Part shown: in pieces, positions 8,628 to 16,241 of the stretch
Position numbering within the stretch: the stretch's first letter is position 1
How the letters are laid out: the number at the start of each line of letters is the position of its first letter
Assembly: GCA_905221145.1 (NCBI GenBank)
Contig: CAJNCA010000001.1
Coordinates: forward strand, 310,001 to 374,000
Origin: a bacterium
GTDB taxonomy: Bacteria > Bacillota > Bacilli > Lactobacillales > Streptococcaceae
Length of the DNA: 64,000 nt
Direction: 5' to 3'
The notes under the pieces: generated by a model
The model's database searches: none
Told to the model about the DNA's origin: nothing
The model's input: only the letters and a program-made list of their open reading frames with translations
Position numbers and translations under genes: made by a program

Positions 8628-8913
8628 AAAAGAGTTGTATGAAAACAAACTGCAGATGGATTATTTTTCAGATGACTATATTCGTTTTGAAGAGGATTTT
8701 CAAAAATACTCTGCCATGAATGTACCTCTGACTTTCTTGATTGATGACATCCTACGCACCATGGCCTTGAATCAGAAAAATTACTTTGTCTTAAACAAGG
8801 AAAATGCCAAGGATGGGCGGGAGCATTGCTTTTATTTTAGGGTGGTGACTGAAAAAGAATGCCCCAGAAATAGAACCTATGCATATGCTGGGATTAAAAA
8901 TAGTAGTCAGTAG
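8620..8913 (+). CDS. Small protein of the umuDC-like operon, unknown function
   Basis: 97 aa, overlapping the YolD-like gene by 8 nt, so almost certainly cotranslated with it. Acidic/aromatic N-terminus (MDYFSDDYIRFEEDFQKY), no signal peptide or membrane span. It may belong to a DUF5960-like streptococcal family, but I cannot confirm that. A four-gene operon of HdiR-like regulator, umuC and two small genes has, as I recall, been linked to UV-induced mutagenesis in S. uberis. A role as accessory factor is inference from context. Confidence 0.6.
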   Translation: MTRKELYENKLQMDYFSDDYIRFEEDFQKYSAMNVPLTFLIDDILRTMALNQKNYFVLNKENAKDGREHCFYFRVVTEKECPRNRTYAYAGIKNSSQ

Positions 8914-8946
8914 AGGGTTGTCTGCTGTAAAATGTATCATTTTTAT

Positions 8947-8979
8947 AACACTTCATGTTTCATATCATGGGGTGTTTTT
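8947..8979 (+). terminator. Terminator of the umuDC-like operon
   Basis: AACACTTCATG (8947-8957) pairs with CATGGGGTGTT (8966-8976) including two G-U pairs, followed by a T run to 8979. Confidence 0.75.
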
Positions 8980-9000
8980 CTATTTAAGTCAAAGTAAATT

Positions 9001-9050
9001 AAAAATCTCACTATTCATTAGGTTAAATGAGACCTAATTATAGCGAGATT
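9001..9050 (-). terminator. Terminator of the gpx operon
   Basis: Outer arms AATCTCACTAT (9004-9014) and ATAGCGAGATT (9040-9050), one mismatch, with a nested perfect ATTAGGT/ACCTAAT stem. On the minus strand the hairpin ends in a T run. Confidence 0.7.
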
Positions 9051-9056
9051 GTGAAA

Positions 9057-9533
9057 TTATAGTAGGTTTTGTATGACCTCTTCAATCTGTTTAGGATCTG
9101 TTTTAGAAGAGAAGCGTTCAAATACCTGTCCATCTCGACCGATGAGAAATTTAGCGAAATTCCATTCGATTCGTTTTCCTAGTGGGCCAGATTTCTGGTC
9201 TTTCAACCAAACGAAGAGAGGTTCTGCTTCTTTGCCGTTGACCTTGATCTTGGCAAAACGAGGAAAAGTAGTTTGATAGTGTAGGTTACAGAAACTATTG
9301 ATATCCTCTGCGCTGCCAGGTGCTTGTCCCATAAACTGATTGCAAGGGAAGTCTAAAATCTCAAAGCCTTGTTCTTGATAGCGGTCATAGAGTTCTTGGA
9401 GTCCTTGGTACTGGGGCGTTAAACCACATCCAGTAGCAGTGTTGACAATCAAGAGAACCTTACCACGATAGGCATCTAGGGGAGTCGTTTGGTTATCTTG
9501 GTTCGAGACTGAAAAATCGTATAGTGAGGTCAT
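9057..9533 (-). CDS. gpx: Glutathione peroxidase (thiol peroxidase)
   Basis: 158 aa, normal length. The catalytic residue is Cys36 in NTATGCGLTPQY, a cysteine in place of selenocysteine, as usual in bacteria. FPCNQF (Gln) and EWNFAKFLI (Trp, Asn) complete the peroxidatic tetrad. It reduces hydrogen and organic hydroperoxides in the cytosol, probably with glutathione or thioredoxin-type reductants. The start overlaps the end of the upstream membrane-protein gene by 4 nt, so gpx is the last gene of the XRE-regulated minus-strand operon. In pneumococcus, as I recall, gpx lies beside the hyaluronidase locus, which is absent here. Confidence 0.92.
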   Translation of the reverse strand: MTSLYDFSVSNQDNQTTPLDAYRGKVLLIVNTATGCGLTPQYQGLQELYDRYQEQGFEILDFPCNQFMGQAPGSAEDINSFCNLHYQTTFPRFAKIKVNGKEAEPLFVWLKDQKSGPLGKRIEWNFAKFLIGRDGQVFERFSSKTDPKQIEEVIQNLL

Positions 9534-10108
9534 TGATTGCTTTTCTCCTTCTGTTTGGTATTTTTAGGAGTTTTTTCCTCCTGTAGGGATAGAAATCCGT
9601 AGGTCAGGGTTCCAAAAATGCTACCGATAATCAGGCCATACATCAGTAAAGGAACACTTTTATCGAATTGCATGAGTAACTTCACAAAATCTGGAAGTGA
9701 CATCTGCTGAACGAAGACTTTATGAAATATGAGTAGGGTAAAGAGGCCAATCTGAAGGCCAATAAACACAACCCAGCTTCGGAATTTGATTTGGCTCTTG
9801 CTGTAGGTTTTAAGGATGATTTCTGACTTGTCATCTTTTTCCAGATGGAGTTCTTTGACGGCTCTTTGAGTTTTTAAAGTAATGAAAAAAATGAGTCCAG
9901 AGTAGACGTAGGGCATGGCATAGCGAACGATTTCTATGAAGCGTCCAAATAACAGATAAAACAAGAAGAGGAAGAAGGAAGAATAAACGATTTGGACCAT
10001 GGAATGGGCACAAGCCTTGTAGATAATCTCTTGCCGGCATTCATCAAAGGGGCCTTGGATATGAAAGAGATTTCGGAGTAGGCGAGTGGTTAAGTCTTCT
10101 TTTTTCAT
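9530..10108 (-). CDS. Small multi-pass membrane protein (DUF3278-like)
   Basis: 192 aa with four predicted membrane segments in two pairs and a lysine-rich C-terminal tail. The N-terminus MKKEDLTTRLLRNLFHIQGPFDE parallels the start of the other long membrane protein of this operon (MKKETFTEKLIKRTYGISDPLDE), so the two are paralogues. I believe both belong to the DUF3278 family, whose function is unknown. It overlaps gpx and may sense or protect the envelope, but nothing in the sequence shows an enzymatic activity. Confidence 0.7.
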   Translation of the reverse strand: MKKEDLTTRLLRNLFHIQGPFDECRQEIIYKACAHSMVQIVYSSFFLFLFYLLFGRFIEIVRYAMPYVYSGLIFFITLKTQRAVKELHLEKDDKSEIILKTYSKSQIKFRSWVVFIGLQIGLFTLLIFHKVFVQQMSLPDFVKLLMQFDKSVPLLMYGLIIGSIFGTLTYGFLSLQEEKTPKNTKQKEKSNQ

Positions 10109-10134
10109 GCTGGTAACCTCCTAAATGAGTGGTT

Positions 10135-10461
10135 TTACTGATTTTCTTTTACGAATTGATAGAGATAATAAAGATAAATGATAGAAGAAAGGCTAGCGAT
10201 AGTCAGCAGTAAATAATATTTCCAATCGCTTGAAATGAGCATCAGTTGTGAAAAAGATAGAATCATAAAGCATAGTGCTAAGTTGAGTATGCGCGTTTTT
10301 GTGGAGTTAATCTTTAGGTAAGTCAGTCCTTTGTTGAGGGCTGGAATAAAGACTAGAAGGAGGAATATCTCGCTGATTGGCAAGTTCCCTGAAACGATGA
10401 TGAAGATGAGCAGAGAACTGAACAAAAGATGATAGGTAAGTAAAGTTAGTAATGATTTCAT
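10135..10461 (-). CDS. Small hydrophobic membrane protein, unknown
   Basis: 108 aa, three to four membrane spans covering nearly the whole protein, short charged C-terminus. It sits between the two DUF3278-like paralogues, with only 9 nt to the upstream gene and 26 nt to the downstream one, so it is part of the same operon. I do not recognise a family. The tight packing suggests the three membrane proteins may act as one complex. Confidence 0.6.
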   Translation of the reverse strand: MKSLLTLLTYHLLFSSLLIFIIVSGNLPISEIFLLLVFIPALNKGLTYLKINSTKTRILNLALCFMILSFSQLMLISSDWKYYLLLTIASLSSIIYLYYLYQFVKENQ

Positions 10462-10470
10462 AGGTACCTC

Positions 10471-11010
10471 CTAATCATCCTGGTCTTCCTTGGCTTTTGC
10501 AATGCGACGGGAGATGAGAAACTGTATGCTCGCTCCGAAGAAGACAGAACCGAGAATGCTTGATAAACCATTTCTTATAGTGAGAAGAGACTGAAAATAG
10601 TCCTGACTGTCACCTATGAGTATATGTAGAAGAGGCGTTATAAAAAACATCCATAGACCAAAGAATAAACCTGCTTTCAGACCAGGGTAGTGTAGTTGCT
10701 TACTTTCTTTCTCACTCAACCTATCAGGTTCAATAGTTGTAATCCCCGTTTTTTGCATTTGATAGGTGACATAGCCAGCAGCGATGAGGGCGATTGCCAA
10801 AATCAGAGGAGGATAGACTAGAGCTACTAGTTGAGGATATTTATAGGCCAGAACGAGAGGAATAAGATTTCCGAAAATCATCAGATAAAAAAGGAAGATA
10901 AAGACTTGGTTACCTATACGGTCTGCCTCGCGTCGTTTGTATTCGTCAAGTGGATCAGAAATACCGTATGTGCGCTTGATGAGTTTTTCAGTGAAGGTTT
11001 CTTTTTTCAT
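10471..11010 (-). CDS. DUF3278-like membrane protein
   Basis: 179 aa, N-terminal cytoplasmic segment followed by four predicted membrane spans in two pairs. It is paralogous to the 192-aa protein two genes downstream. It is the first structural gene after the XRE regulator (15-nt gap). In streptococci, small XRE regulators of this length often sit beside membrane proteins they control. The role is unknown. Confidence 0.7.
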   Translation of the reverse strand: MKKETFTEKLIKRTYGISDPLDEYKRREADRIGNQVFIFLFYLMIFGNLIPLVLAYKYPQLVALVYPPLILAIALIAAGYVTYQMQKTGITTIEPDRLSEKESKQLHYPGLKAGLFFGLWMFFITPLLHILIGDSQDYFQSLLTIRNGLSSILGSVFFGASIQFLISRRIAKAKEDQDD

Positions 11011-11025
11011 GTGTTGGCTCCTTTT

Positions 11026-11220
11026 TTAAAAATCATCCTCCCAAAAGAGACTGTTGAGGTCAGTTTGGAGGCTGCGGGCGAGATTGAGACAGAGTTCCAG
11101 AGTTGGGTTGTACTTGTCGTTCTCAATCATGTTGATGGTCTGTCTCGAGACACCGATATCCTTGGCGAGCTCGAGCTGAGAAATGCCCAGTTCCTTGCGA
11201 AATTCTTTCACACGATTCAT
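11026..11220 (-). CDS. Short XRE-family transcriptional regulator
   Basis: 64 aa, essentially one Cro/C1-type helix-turn-helix (ISQLELAKDIGVSRQTINMIENDKYNPTLELCLNLA). It resembles the compact YozG/immR-like regulators that are all DNA-binding domain. It heads a minus-strand operon with three membrane proteins and gpx. AAAGGAGA lies 5 nt before the ATG. A consensus promoter with a palindrome across the -35 lies just upstream, which points to autoregulation. Confidence 0.85.
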   Translation of the reverse strand: MNRVKEFRKELGISQLELAKDIGVSRQTINMIENDKYNPTLELCLNLARSLQTDLNSLFWEDDF

Positions 11221-11260
11221 CTGTTCTCCTTTCTGCTTTGTGTCGTATATATTTGACTAC

Positions 11261-11289
11261 ATTATATTCTTCTATGGAATGAATGTCAA
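11261..11289 (-). promoter_or_regulatory. Consensus promoter of the XRE/DUF3278/gpx operon
   Basis: On the minus strand: -35 TTGACA (11289-11284), 17-bp spacer, -10 TATAAT (11266-11261). Both hexamers match the sigma-A consensus exactly, so expression is likely limited by a repressor. Confidence 0.85.
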
Positions 11290-11302
11290 GCATATTTGAC
11301 AT
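11283..11302. promoter_or_regulatory. Palindrome over the -35, probable XRE operator
   Basis: Arms ATGTCAA and TTGACAT around a 6-bp centre. One arm contains the -35 itself. A second copy of the GTCAAATAT core (minus-strand sense) lies downstream of the -10. Binding by the 64-aa XRE protein is inferred. Confidence 0.6.
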
Positions 11303-11340
11303 ATTTCTTAAAGAAATCTTACATGTTTTTGGCCTATTTG

Positions 11341-11377
11341 TCTGACTAGTGCAAGCTAGTCAGATTTGTGGTAAAAT
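11341..11377 (+). promoter_or_regulatory. rsmH promoter with adjacent 9-bp inverted repeat
   Basis: Extended -10 TGGTAAAAT (11369-11377) without a good -35. Immediately upstream is a perfect inverted repeat, TCTGACTAG (11341-11349) / CTAGTCAGA (11356-11364), occupying the -35 region. The expected start site is only about 3 nt before the ATG. Confidence 0.65.
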
Positions 11378-11386
11378 AGATAAGAT

Positions 11387-12337
11387 ATGACAAAAGAATT
11401 TCATCATGTAACGGTCTTACTCCACGAAACGATTGATATGCTCGACGTAAAGCCTGACGGTATCTACGTTGATGCGACTTTAGGTGGAGCAGGCCATAGC
11501 GAATATTTATTAAGTAAATTAAGTGAAAAAGGCCATCTCTATGCCTTTGACCAGGATCAGAATGCCATTGACAATGCGCAAGAACGCTTGGCTCCCTACA
11601 TTGAGAAGGGGATGGTGACTTTTATCAAGGATAACTTCCGTCATTTACAGGCACGTTTGCGCGAAGCTGGTGTTCAGGAAATTGATGGAATTTGTTATGA
11701 CTTGGGAGTGTCTAGTCCTCAATTGGACCAGCGTGAGCGTGGTTTTTCTTATAAAAAGGATGCGCCACTGGATATGCGCATGAATCAGGAAGCTAGTCTG
11801 ACAGCCTATGAAGTGGTGAACCACTATGACTATCATGACTTGGTTCGTATTTTCTTCAAGTATGGCGAGGATAAATTCTCTAAACAGATTGCGCGCAAGA
11901 TTGAACAAGCACGTGAAGTCAAGCCAATTGAGACAACGACTGAGTTGGCAGAGATTATCAAGTCTGCTAAGCCTGCCAAGGAACTCAAGAAGAAGGGGCA
12001 TCCTGCCAAACAGATCTTCCAGGCTATTCGGATTGAAGTCAATGATGAACTGGGGGCGGCAGATGAATCTATCCAGCAGGCTATGGATATGTTGGCTCTA
12101 GATGGTAGAATCTCAGTGATTACTTTCCATTCCTTGGAAGACCGCTTGACCAAGCAATTGTTCAAGGAAGCTTCAACGGTGGAAGTTCCCAAAGGTTTGC
12201 CTTTCATCCCAGATGATCTTAAGCCCAAGATGGAATTGGTGTCCCGTAAGCCAATCTTGCCAAGTGCAGAAGAATTAGAAGCCAATAACCGCTCGCATTC
12301 AGCTAAGTTGCGCGTGGCCAGAAAAATTCACAAGTAA
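11387..12337 (+). CDS. rsmH: 16S rRNA m4C1402 methyltransferase
   Basis: 316 aa (MraW). The SAM-binding motif [11 protein letters not shown] lies near residue 28, followed by [11 protein letters not shown] and the ITFHSLEDR motif near residue 245. It methylates C1402 in the ribosomal P site of 16S rRNA. It is the first gene of the rsmH-ftsL-pbpX-mraY division and wall cluster. No Shine-Dalgarno sequence precedes the ATG and the promoter -10 is about 10 bp away, so the message may be leaderless. The start is kept because the family begins with this HHVTVLLHE segment. Confidence 0.95.
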   Translation: MTKEFHHVTVLLHETIDMLDVKPDGIYVDATLGGAGHSEYLLSKLSEKGHLYAFDQDQNAIDNAQERLAPYIEKGMVTFIKDNFRHLQARLREAGVQEIDGICYDLGVSSPQLDQRERGFSYKKDAPLDMRMNQEASLTAYEVVNHYDYHDLVRIFFKYGEDKFSKQIARKIEQAREVKPIETTTELAEIIKSAKPAKELKKKGHPAKQIFQAIRIEVNDELGAADESIQQAMDMLALDGRISVITFHSLEDRLTKQLFKEASTVEVPKGLPFIPDDLKPKMELVSRKPILPSAEELEANNRSHSAKLRVARKIHK

Positions 12338-12346
12338 GAGGAAAAA

Positions 12347-12664
12347 ATGGTAGATAAAAAAGAAACAACCAGTCAATTCTTGCAGAATCGTATCAAAAAA
12401 TTCTCACGTGTGGAGAAGGCTTTTTATCTTTCCATCGCATTTACAGCTCTCGTTTTAGCAGTGAGTATCATCTTTATGCAGACACGACTTTTGCAAGTGC
12501 AAAGTGATTTGACAAAAATCAATGCGCAGATAGAGGAGAAGAAAACAGAGCTCGACGATGCCAAGCAGGAAGTGAATGAATTGATTCGTTCAGAGCGTTT
12601 GAAAGAGATTGCAGATAAAAAAGATTTGAAATTGAATAATGAAAATATCCGAACAGCGGAGTAA
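12347..12664 (+). CDS. ftsL: Cell division protein FtsL
   Basis: 105 aa, one membrane span (about residues 26-46) between a basic cytoplasmic N-terminus and an external coiled coil (DLTKINAQIEEKKTELDDAKQ). FtsL forms the FtsQLB (DivIB/DivIC/FtsL) divisome subcomplex that controls septal wall synthesis. It lies 9 nt after rsmH and 3 nt before pbpX, the usual order. The short length is normal for streptococci. Confidence 0.93.
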   Translation: MVDKKETTSQFLQNRIKKFSRVEKAFYLSIAFTALVLAVSIIFMQTRLLQVQSDLTKINAQIEEKKTELDDAKQEVNELIRSERLKEIADKKDLKLNNENIRTAE

Positions 12665-12667
12665 GAT

Positions 12668-14920
12668 ATGAAATGGACAGAAAAAATAACCCGATTTGCG
12701 ATAAAAAATCGTAAATCTCCAGCAAAAAACCGTAGGATAGTTGGTAAGTACCTCAGCTTTGTGGCGGTTGCCCTTTTTGGCATCTTTTTGGCCAATTTTG
12801 CTTATATTATCGCGAAAGGTAATATATTTGGTACTGACTTGGTAAAAGAAGCTAAAAAGGTTCACCAAACAACCCGAACAGTTCCTGCCAAACGTGGAAC
12901 TATCTATGACCGAAATGGAGTGCCTATCGCAGAAGATGCGACCTCTTATAATGTCTATGCTGTTATTGACAAAAAATACAAGTCAGCAACGGGAAAAATT
13001 CTTTATGTAGAGGATTCGCAGTTTAATAAAGTAGCAGAAATTTTCCATAAGTATTTGGATATGGATGAAGCTTATGTGAAAGAGCAACTGGCTCAACCAA
13101 ATCTGACCCAGGTTTCCTTTGGTGCAAAAGGAAATGGGATTACCTATGCCAATATGATGGCGATTAAAAAAGATTTAAAAGATGCTAGTGTGGAAGGAAT
13201 TGACTTTACAACGAGCCCTAACAGAAGCTATCCAAATGGCCAATTTGCTTCTAGTTTTATTGGTTTGGCTCAACTTCATGAAAATGAGGATGGTAGTAAG
13301 AGTTTGTTAGGAACTTCTGGTTTGGAGAGTTCTTTAAATACTATTCTTGCTGGGACAGACGGTATTATTACCTATGAAAAAGACCGTGTAGGGAATATCG
13401 TACCAGGTACAGAACAGGTAGCGCAGCAGACTGTAGATGGCAAGGATGTTTATACAACATTGTCTAGCCCGCTCCAATCTTTCATGGAAACCCAAATGGA
13501 TGCCTTTCTAGAAAAAGTAAAAGGTAAGTATATGACCGCGACCTTGGTCAGTGCAAAGACTGGTGAAATCCTTGCTACCACTCAACGACCGACCTTTAAT
13601 GCAGATACTAAAGAAGGAATTACTAAGGACTTTGTTTGGCGTGATATCCTTTATCAAAGTAACTATGAACCAGGCTCAACCATGAAGGTTATGACGTTAG
13701 CTGCTTCTATTGATAACAATACCTTCCCAGGCGGAGAATATTTCAATAGTAGTGAATTAAAAATAGCGGATGCGACGATTCGAGATTGGGACGTTAATGA
13801 AGGTTTGACCGGTGGTGGTATGATGACATTTTCTCAAGGATTTGCTCACTCAAGTAATATTGGGATGACACTGCTTGAGCAAAAAATGGGGGATGCTACT
13901 TGGTTGGACTATCTAAACCGCTTTAAATTTGGGGTTCCGACCCGTTTTGGTTTGACAGACGAATATGCAGGTCAACTTCCAGCAGACAATATTGTCAATA
14001 TCGCTCAGAGTTCATTTGGACAAGGGATTTCAGTAACCCAAACGCAAATGATTCGTGCTTTTACAGCTATTGCCAATGATGGCGTTATGCTAGAGCCTAA
14101 ATTTATTACAGCCTTGTATGATCCAAATGATCAAACCGCTCGTAAATCTCAAAAAGAGATTGTAGGAAATCCAGTTTCGAAAGATGCGGCAAGTCAAACT
14201 CGGACTCATATGGTCTTAGTAGGAACAGATCCTAGATATGGAACTATGTACAATCATAGTACTGGGAAAGCAACTGTCAATGTTCCAGGTCAAAATGTAG
14301 CCCTCAAGTCTGGTACAGCCCAAATCGCTGACGAGAAAAATGGAGGCTACTTAGTTGGTTCTACCAACTACATTTTCTCGGTTGTGGCTATGAACCCTGC
14401 TGAAAATCCTGATTTTATCTTGTATGTAACGGTTCAACAGCCTGAACATTATTCAGGTATCCAGTTGGGAGAATTTACAAATCCTATCTTGGAACGAGCT
14501 TCAGCTATGAAAGAGTCACTTAATCTTCAATCTCCAGCTAAGAATTTAGATCAAGTGACGACAGAATCTTCTTATGCAATGCCTAGCATCAAGGATATTT
14601 CACCCGGTGATTTGGCTGAAGCCTTACGTCGCAATATTGTGCAACCAATCGTTGTGGGTACTGGAACAAAGATTAAAGAGACTTCTGTAGAAGAGGGAAA
14701 AAATCTAGCACCTAATCAACAAGTTCTCCTTTTATCTGATAAGGTAGAAGAAATTCCAGACATGTATGGCTGGAAAAAGGAGACTGCTGAGACCTTTGCC
14801 AAATGGTTGGATATTGAACTGGAATTTGAAGGTTCAGGTTCCGTTGTTCAAAAGCAAGATGTTCGGACTAATACAGCTATCAAAAACATTAAAAAAATTA
14901 AATTAACTTTAGGAGACTAA
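12668..14920 (+). CDS. pbpX: Penicillin-binding protein 2x, septal transpeptidase
   Basis: 750 aa, the same length and active-site numbering as pneumococcal PBP2x: S337-TMK, S395-SN and K547-SG. One N-terminal membrane span (about 30-50), a dimerisation domain starting at [13 protein letters not shown], the transpeptidase domain, and two C-terminal PASTA domains (from about 635). It crosslinks septal peptidoglycan and is the primary beta-lactam target. Thr338, Leu546 and Thr550 beside the motifs are unchanged relative to the sensitive sequence I remember. Divergence is spread along the whole protein ([24 protein letters not shown]), which looks like a native S. mitis-type allele rather than a pneumococcal one. 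Confidence 0.97.
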   Translation: MKWTEKITRFAIKNRKSPAKNRRIVGKYLSFVAVALFGIFLANFAYIIAKGNIFGTDLVKEAKKVHQTTRTVPAKRGTIYDRNGVPIAEDATSYNVYAVIDKKYKSATGKILYVEDSQFNKVAEIFHKYLDMDEAYVKEQLAQPNLTQVSFGAKGNGITYANMMAIKKDLKDASVEGIDFTTSPNRSYPNGQFASSFIGLAQLHENEDGSKSLLGTSGLESSLNTILAGTDGIITYEKDRVGNIVPGTEQVAQQTVDGKDVYTTLSSPLQSFMETQMDAFLEKVKGKYMTATLVSAKTGEILATTQRPTFNADTKEGITKDFVWRDILYQSNYEPGSTMKVMTLAASIDNNTFPGGEYFNSSELKIADATIRDWDVNEGLTGGGMMTFSQGFAHSSNIGMTLLEQKMGDATWLDYLNRFKFGVPTRFGLTDEYAGQLPADNIVNIAQSSFGQGISVTQTQMIRAFTAIANDGVMLEPKFITALYDPNDQTARKSQKEIVGNPVSKDAASQTRTHMVLVGTDPRYGTMYNHSTGKATVNVPGQNVALKSGTAQIADEKNGGYLVGSTNYIFSVVAMNPAENPDFILYVTVQQPEHYSGIQLGEFTNPILERASAMKESLNLQSPAKNLDQVTTESSYAMPSIKDISPGDLAEALRRNIVQPIVVGTGTKIKETSVEEGKNLAPNQQVLLLSDKVEEIPDMYGWKKETAETFAKWLDIELEFEGSGSVVQKQDVRTNTAIKNIKKIKLTLGD

Positions 14921-14921
14921 T

Positions 14922-15902
14922 ATGTTTATTTCCATCAGTGCTGGAATTGTGACATTTTCACTAACTTTGGTAGGAATTCCGGCCTTTATCCAATTTTATA
15001 GAAAGGCGCAAATTACAGGCCAGCAGATGCATGAGGATGTTAAACAGCACCAGGCAAAAGCTGGGACTCCTACAATGGGAGGTTTGGTTTTCTTAATTGC
15101 TTCTGTTTTGGTTGCCTTCTTTCTTGCCCTATTTAGTAACCAACTCAGCAATAATGTGGGAATGATTTTATTCATCTTGGTTCTTTATGGTTTAATCGGA
15201 TTTTTAGATGACTTCCTTAAGGTTTTTCGCAAAATCAATGAGGGGCTAAATCCCAAGCAGAAATTGGCTCTTCAGCTTCTAGGCGGTGTCATTTTCTACC
15301 TTTTCTATGAGCGCGGTGGCGATATGCTTTCAGTCTTTGGCTACCAAGTACATCTAGGGATTTTCTATATTGTCTTCGCCCTTTTCTGGCTAGTTGGTTT
15401 TTCCAACGCAGTCAACTTGACAGACGGAATTGATGGTCTGGCTAGTATTTCAGTCGTGATTAGTTTGTCTGCATATGGAGTTATTGCCTATGTGCAAGGT
15501 CAGATGGATATTCTTCTGGTGATTCTAGCCATGATTGGTGGTTTGCTCGGCTTCTTCGTCTTTAACCATAAGCCTGCCAAGGTCTTTATGGGAGATGTGG
15601 GAAGTTTGGCTCTCGGTGGAATGTTGGCAGCTATCTCAATGGCCCTCCACCAAGAATGGACTCTCTTGATTATTGGAATTGTTTATGTATTTGAAACAAC
15701 TTCAGTCATGATGCAAGTCGGTTATTTCAAAATGACTGGTGGTAAACGTATTTTCCGTATGACGCCTGTGCATCACCATTTTGAGCTTGGAGGATTGTCT
15801 GGTAAAGGAAATCCATGGAGCGAGTGGAAGGTTGACTTCTTCTTTTGGGGAGTGGGACTTCTAGCAAGTCTCTTGACACTAGCAATTTTGTATTTGATGT
15901 AA
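14922..15902 (+). CDS. mraY: Phospho-N-acetylmuramoyl-pentapeptide transferase
   Basis: 326 aa with about ten membrane segments. FLDDFLK carries the catalytic Asp pair, [10 protein letters not shown] and [12 protein letters not shown] the Mg/UDP-binding loops, and [10 protein letters not shown] the histidine loop. MraY transfers phospho-MurNAc-pentapeptide from UDP to undecaprenyl phosphate, making lipid I. It starts 1 nt after the pbpX stop and ends the operon, with a terminator 8 nt downstream. Confidence 0.97.
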   Translation: MFISISAGIVTFSLTLVGIPAFIQFYRKAQITGQQMHEDVKQHQAKAGTPTMGGLVFLIASVLVAFFLALFSNQLSNNVGMILFILVLYGLIGFLDDFLKVFRKINEGLNPKQKLALQLLGGVIFYLFYERGGDMLSVFGYQVHLGIFYIVFALFWLVGFSNAVNLTDGIDGLASISVVISLSAYGVIAYVQGQMDILLVILAMIGGLLGFFVFNHKPAKVFMGDVGSLALGGMLAAISMALHQEWTLLIIGIVYVFETTSVMMQVGYFKMTGGKRIFRMTPVHHHFELGGLSGKGNPWSEWKVDFFFWGVGLLASLLTLAILYLM

Positions 15903-15909
15903 GAATGGC

Positions 15910-15934
15910 ACCCTGATGTTTCAGGGTGTTTTTG
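15910..15934 (+). terminator. Terminator of the rsmH-mraY operon
   Basis: CACCCTGA (15910-15917) / TCAGGGTG (15922-15929), 4-nt loop, then TTTTT. Confidence 0.9.
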
Positions 15935-15951
15935 CATTCTAAAAAATATTG

Positions 15952-15968
15952 GTCAATTAAAGTCAAAT
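15952..15968. promoter_or_regulatory. CtsR operator upstream of clpL
   Basis: The direct heptad GGTCAAT-TAA-AGTCAAA fits the CtsR consensus (RGTCAAA-N3-RGTCAAA) with one change. It ends 4 bp before the -35, so CtsR binding would block RNA polymerase until heat shock. Confidence 0.8.
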
Positions 15969-15972
15969 CTCT

Positions 15973-16001
15973 TGACCTTTTCTGACTAATGTAGTATATT
16001 A
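15973..16001 (+). promoter_or_regulatory. clpL heat-shock promoter
   Basis: -35 TTGACC (15973-15978), 17-bp spacer, -10 TATATT (15996-16001). The transcript would carry a leader of about 230 nt before clpL. Confidence 0.8.
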
Positions 16002-16069
16002 TGAACGTAAGGTAAATGAAAGCCTTACGTGAACACTTATTTAAAGTAAAATAGAAAGAGGTGGGGTCT

Positions 16070-16159
16070 ATGTTTAATCTAGAAATCTTCAGAAGTAAAG
16101 ATAGTCTACTCCTACTTGAAAAAGAAAAACCAGAAATAGTACGTAGAGTAGCCATTTAG
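16070..16159 (+). CDS. Possible 29-aa leader peptide in the clpL 5' region
   Basis: ATG at 16070, preceded by AAAGAGG with good spacing; 29 codons ending at TAG (16157-16159). The peptide begins MFNLEIFRSKDSLLLLEKEK and contains a leucine run and charged residues. It lies wholly inside the long leader of the CtsR-controlled clpL transcript. It could be a translated upstream ORF influencing clpL or a small heat-shock protein; it could also be chance. The rest of the 339-bp gap holds the mraY terminator, the CtsR box and the promoter. Confidence 0.35.
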   Translation: MFNLEIFRSKDSLLLLEKEKPEIVRRVAI

Positions 16160-16241
16160 CTAGTCTAAATTTTTTAAAACAAAGGTCAAAGATAGTCAAT
16201 ATCAGTAATTATAATTAAGTAAACAAAAAGAGGTAAAGAAT

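Noticed and set aside
6163..8913. The umuDC-like operon as part of an integrated conjugative element or prophage
   Set aside because: No integrase, relaxase, terminase or attachment repeats flank it; the neighbours are ordinary single-gene units with their own terminators.
10831..11256. 141-codon plus-strand ORF antisense to the XRE and DUF3278 genes
   Set aside because: It is the complement of two well-supported genes with their own start signals; no independent ribosome-binding site or recognisable product.
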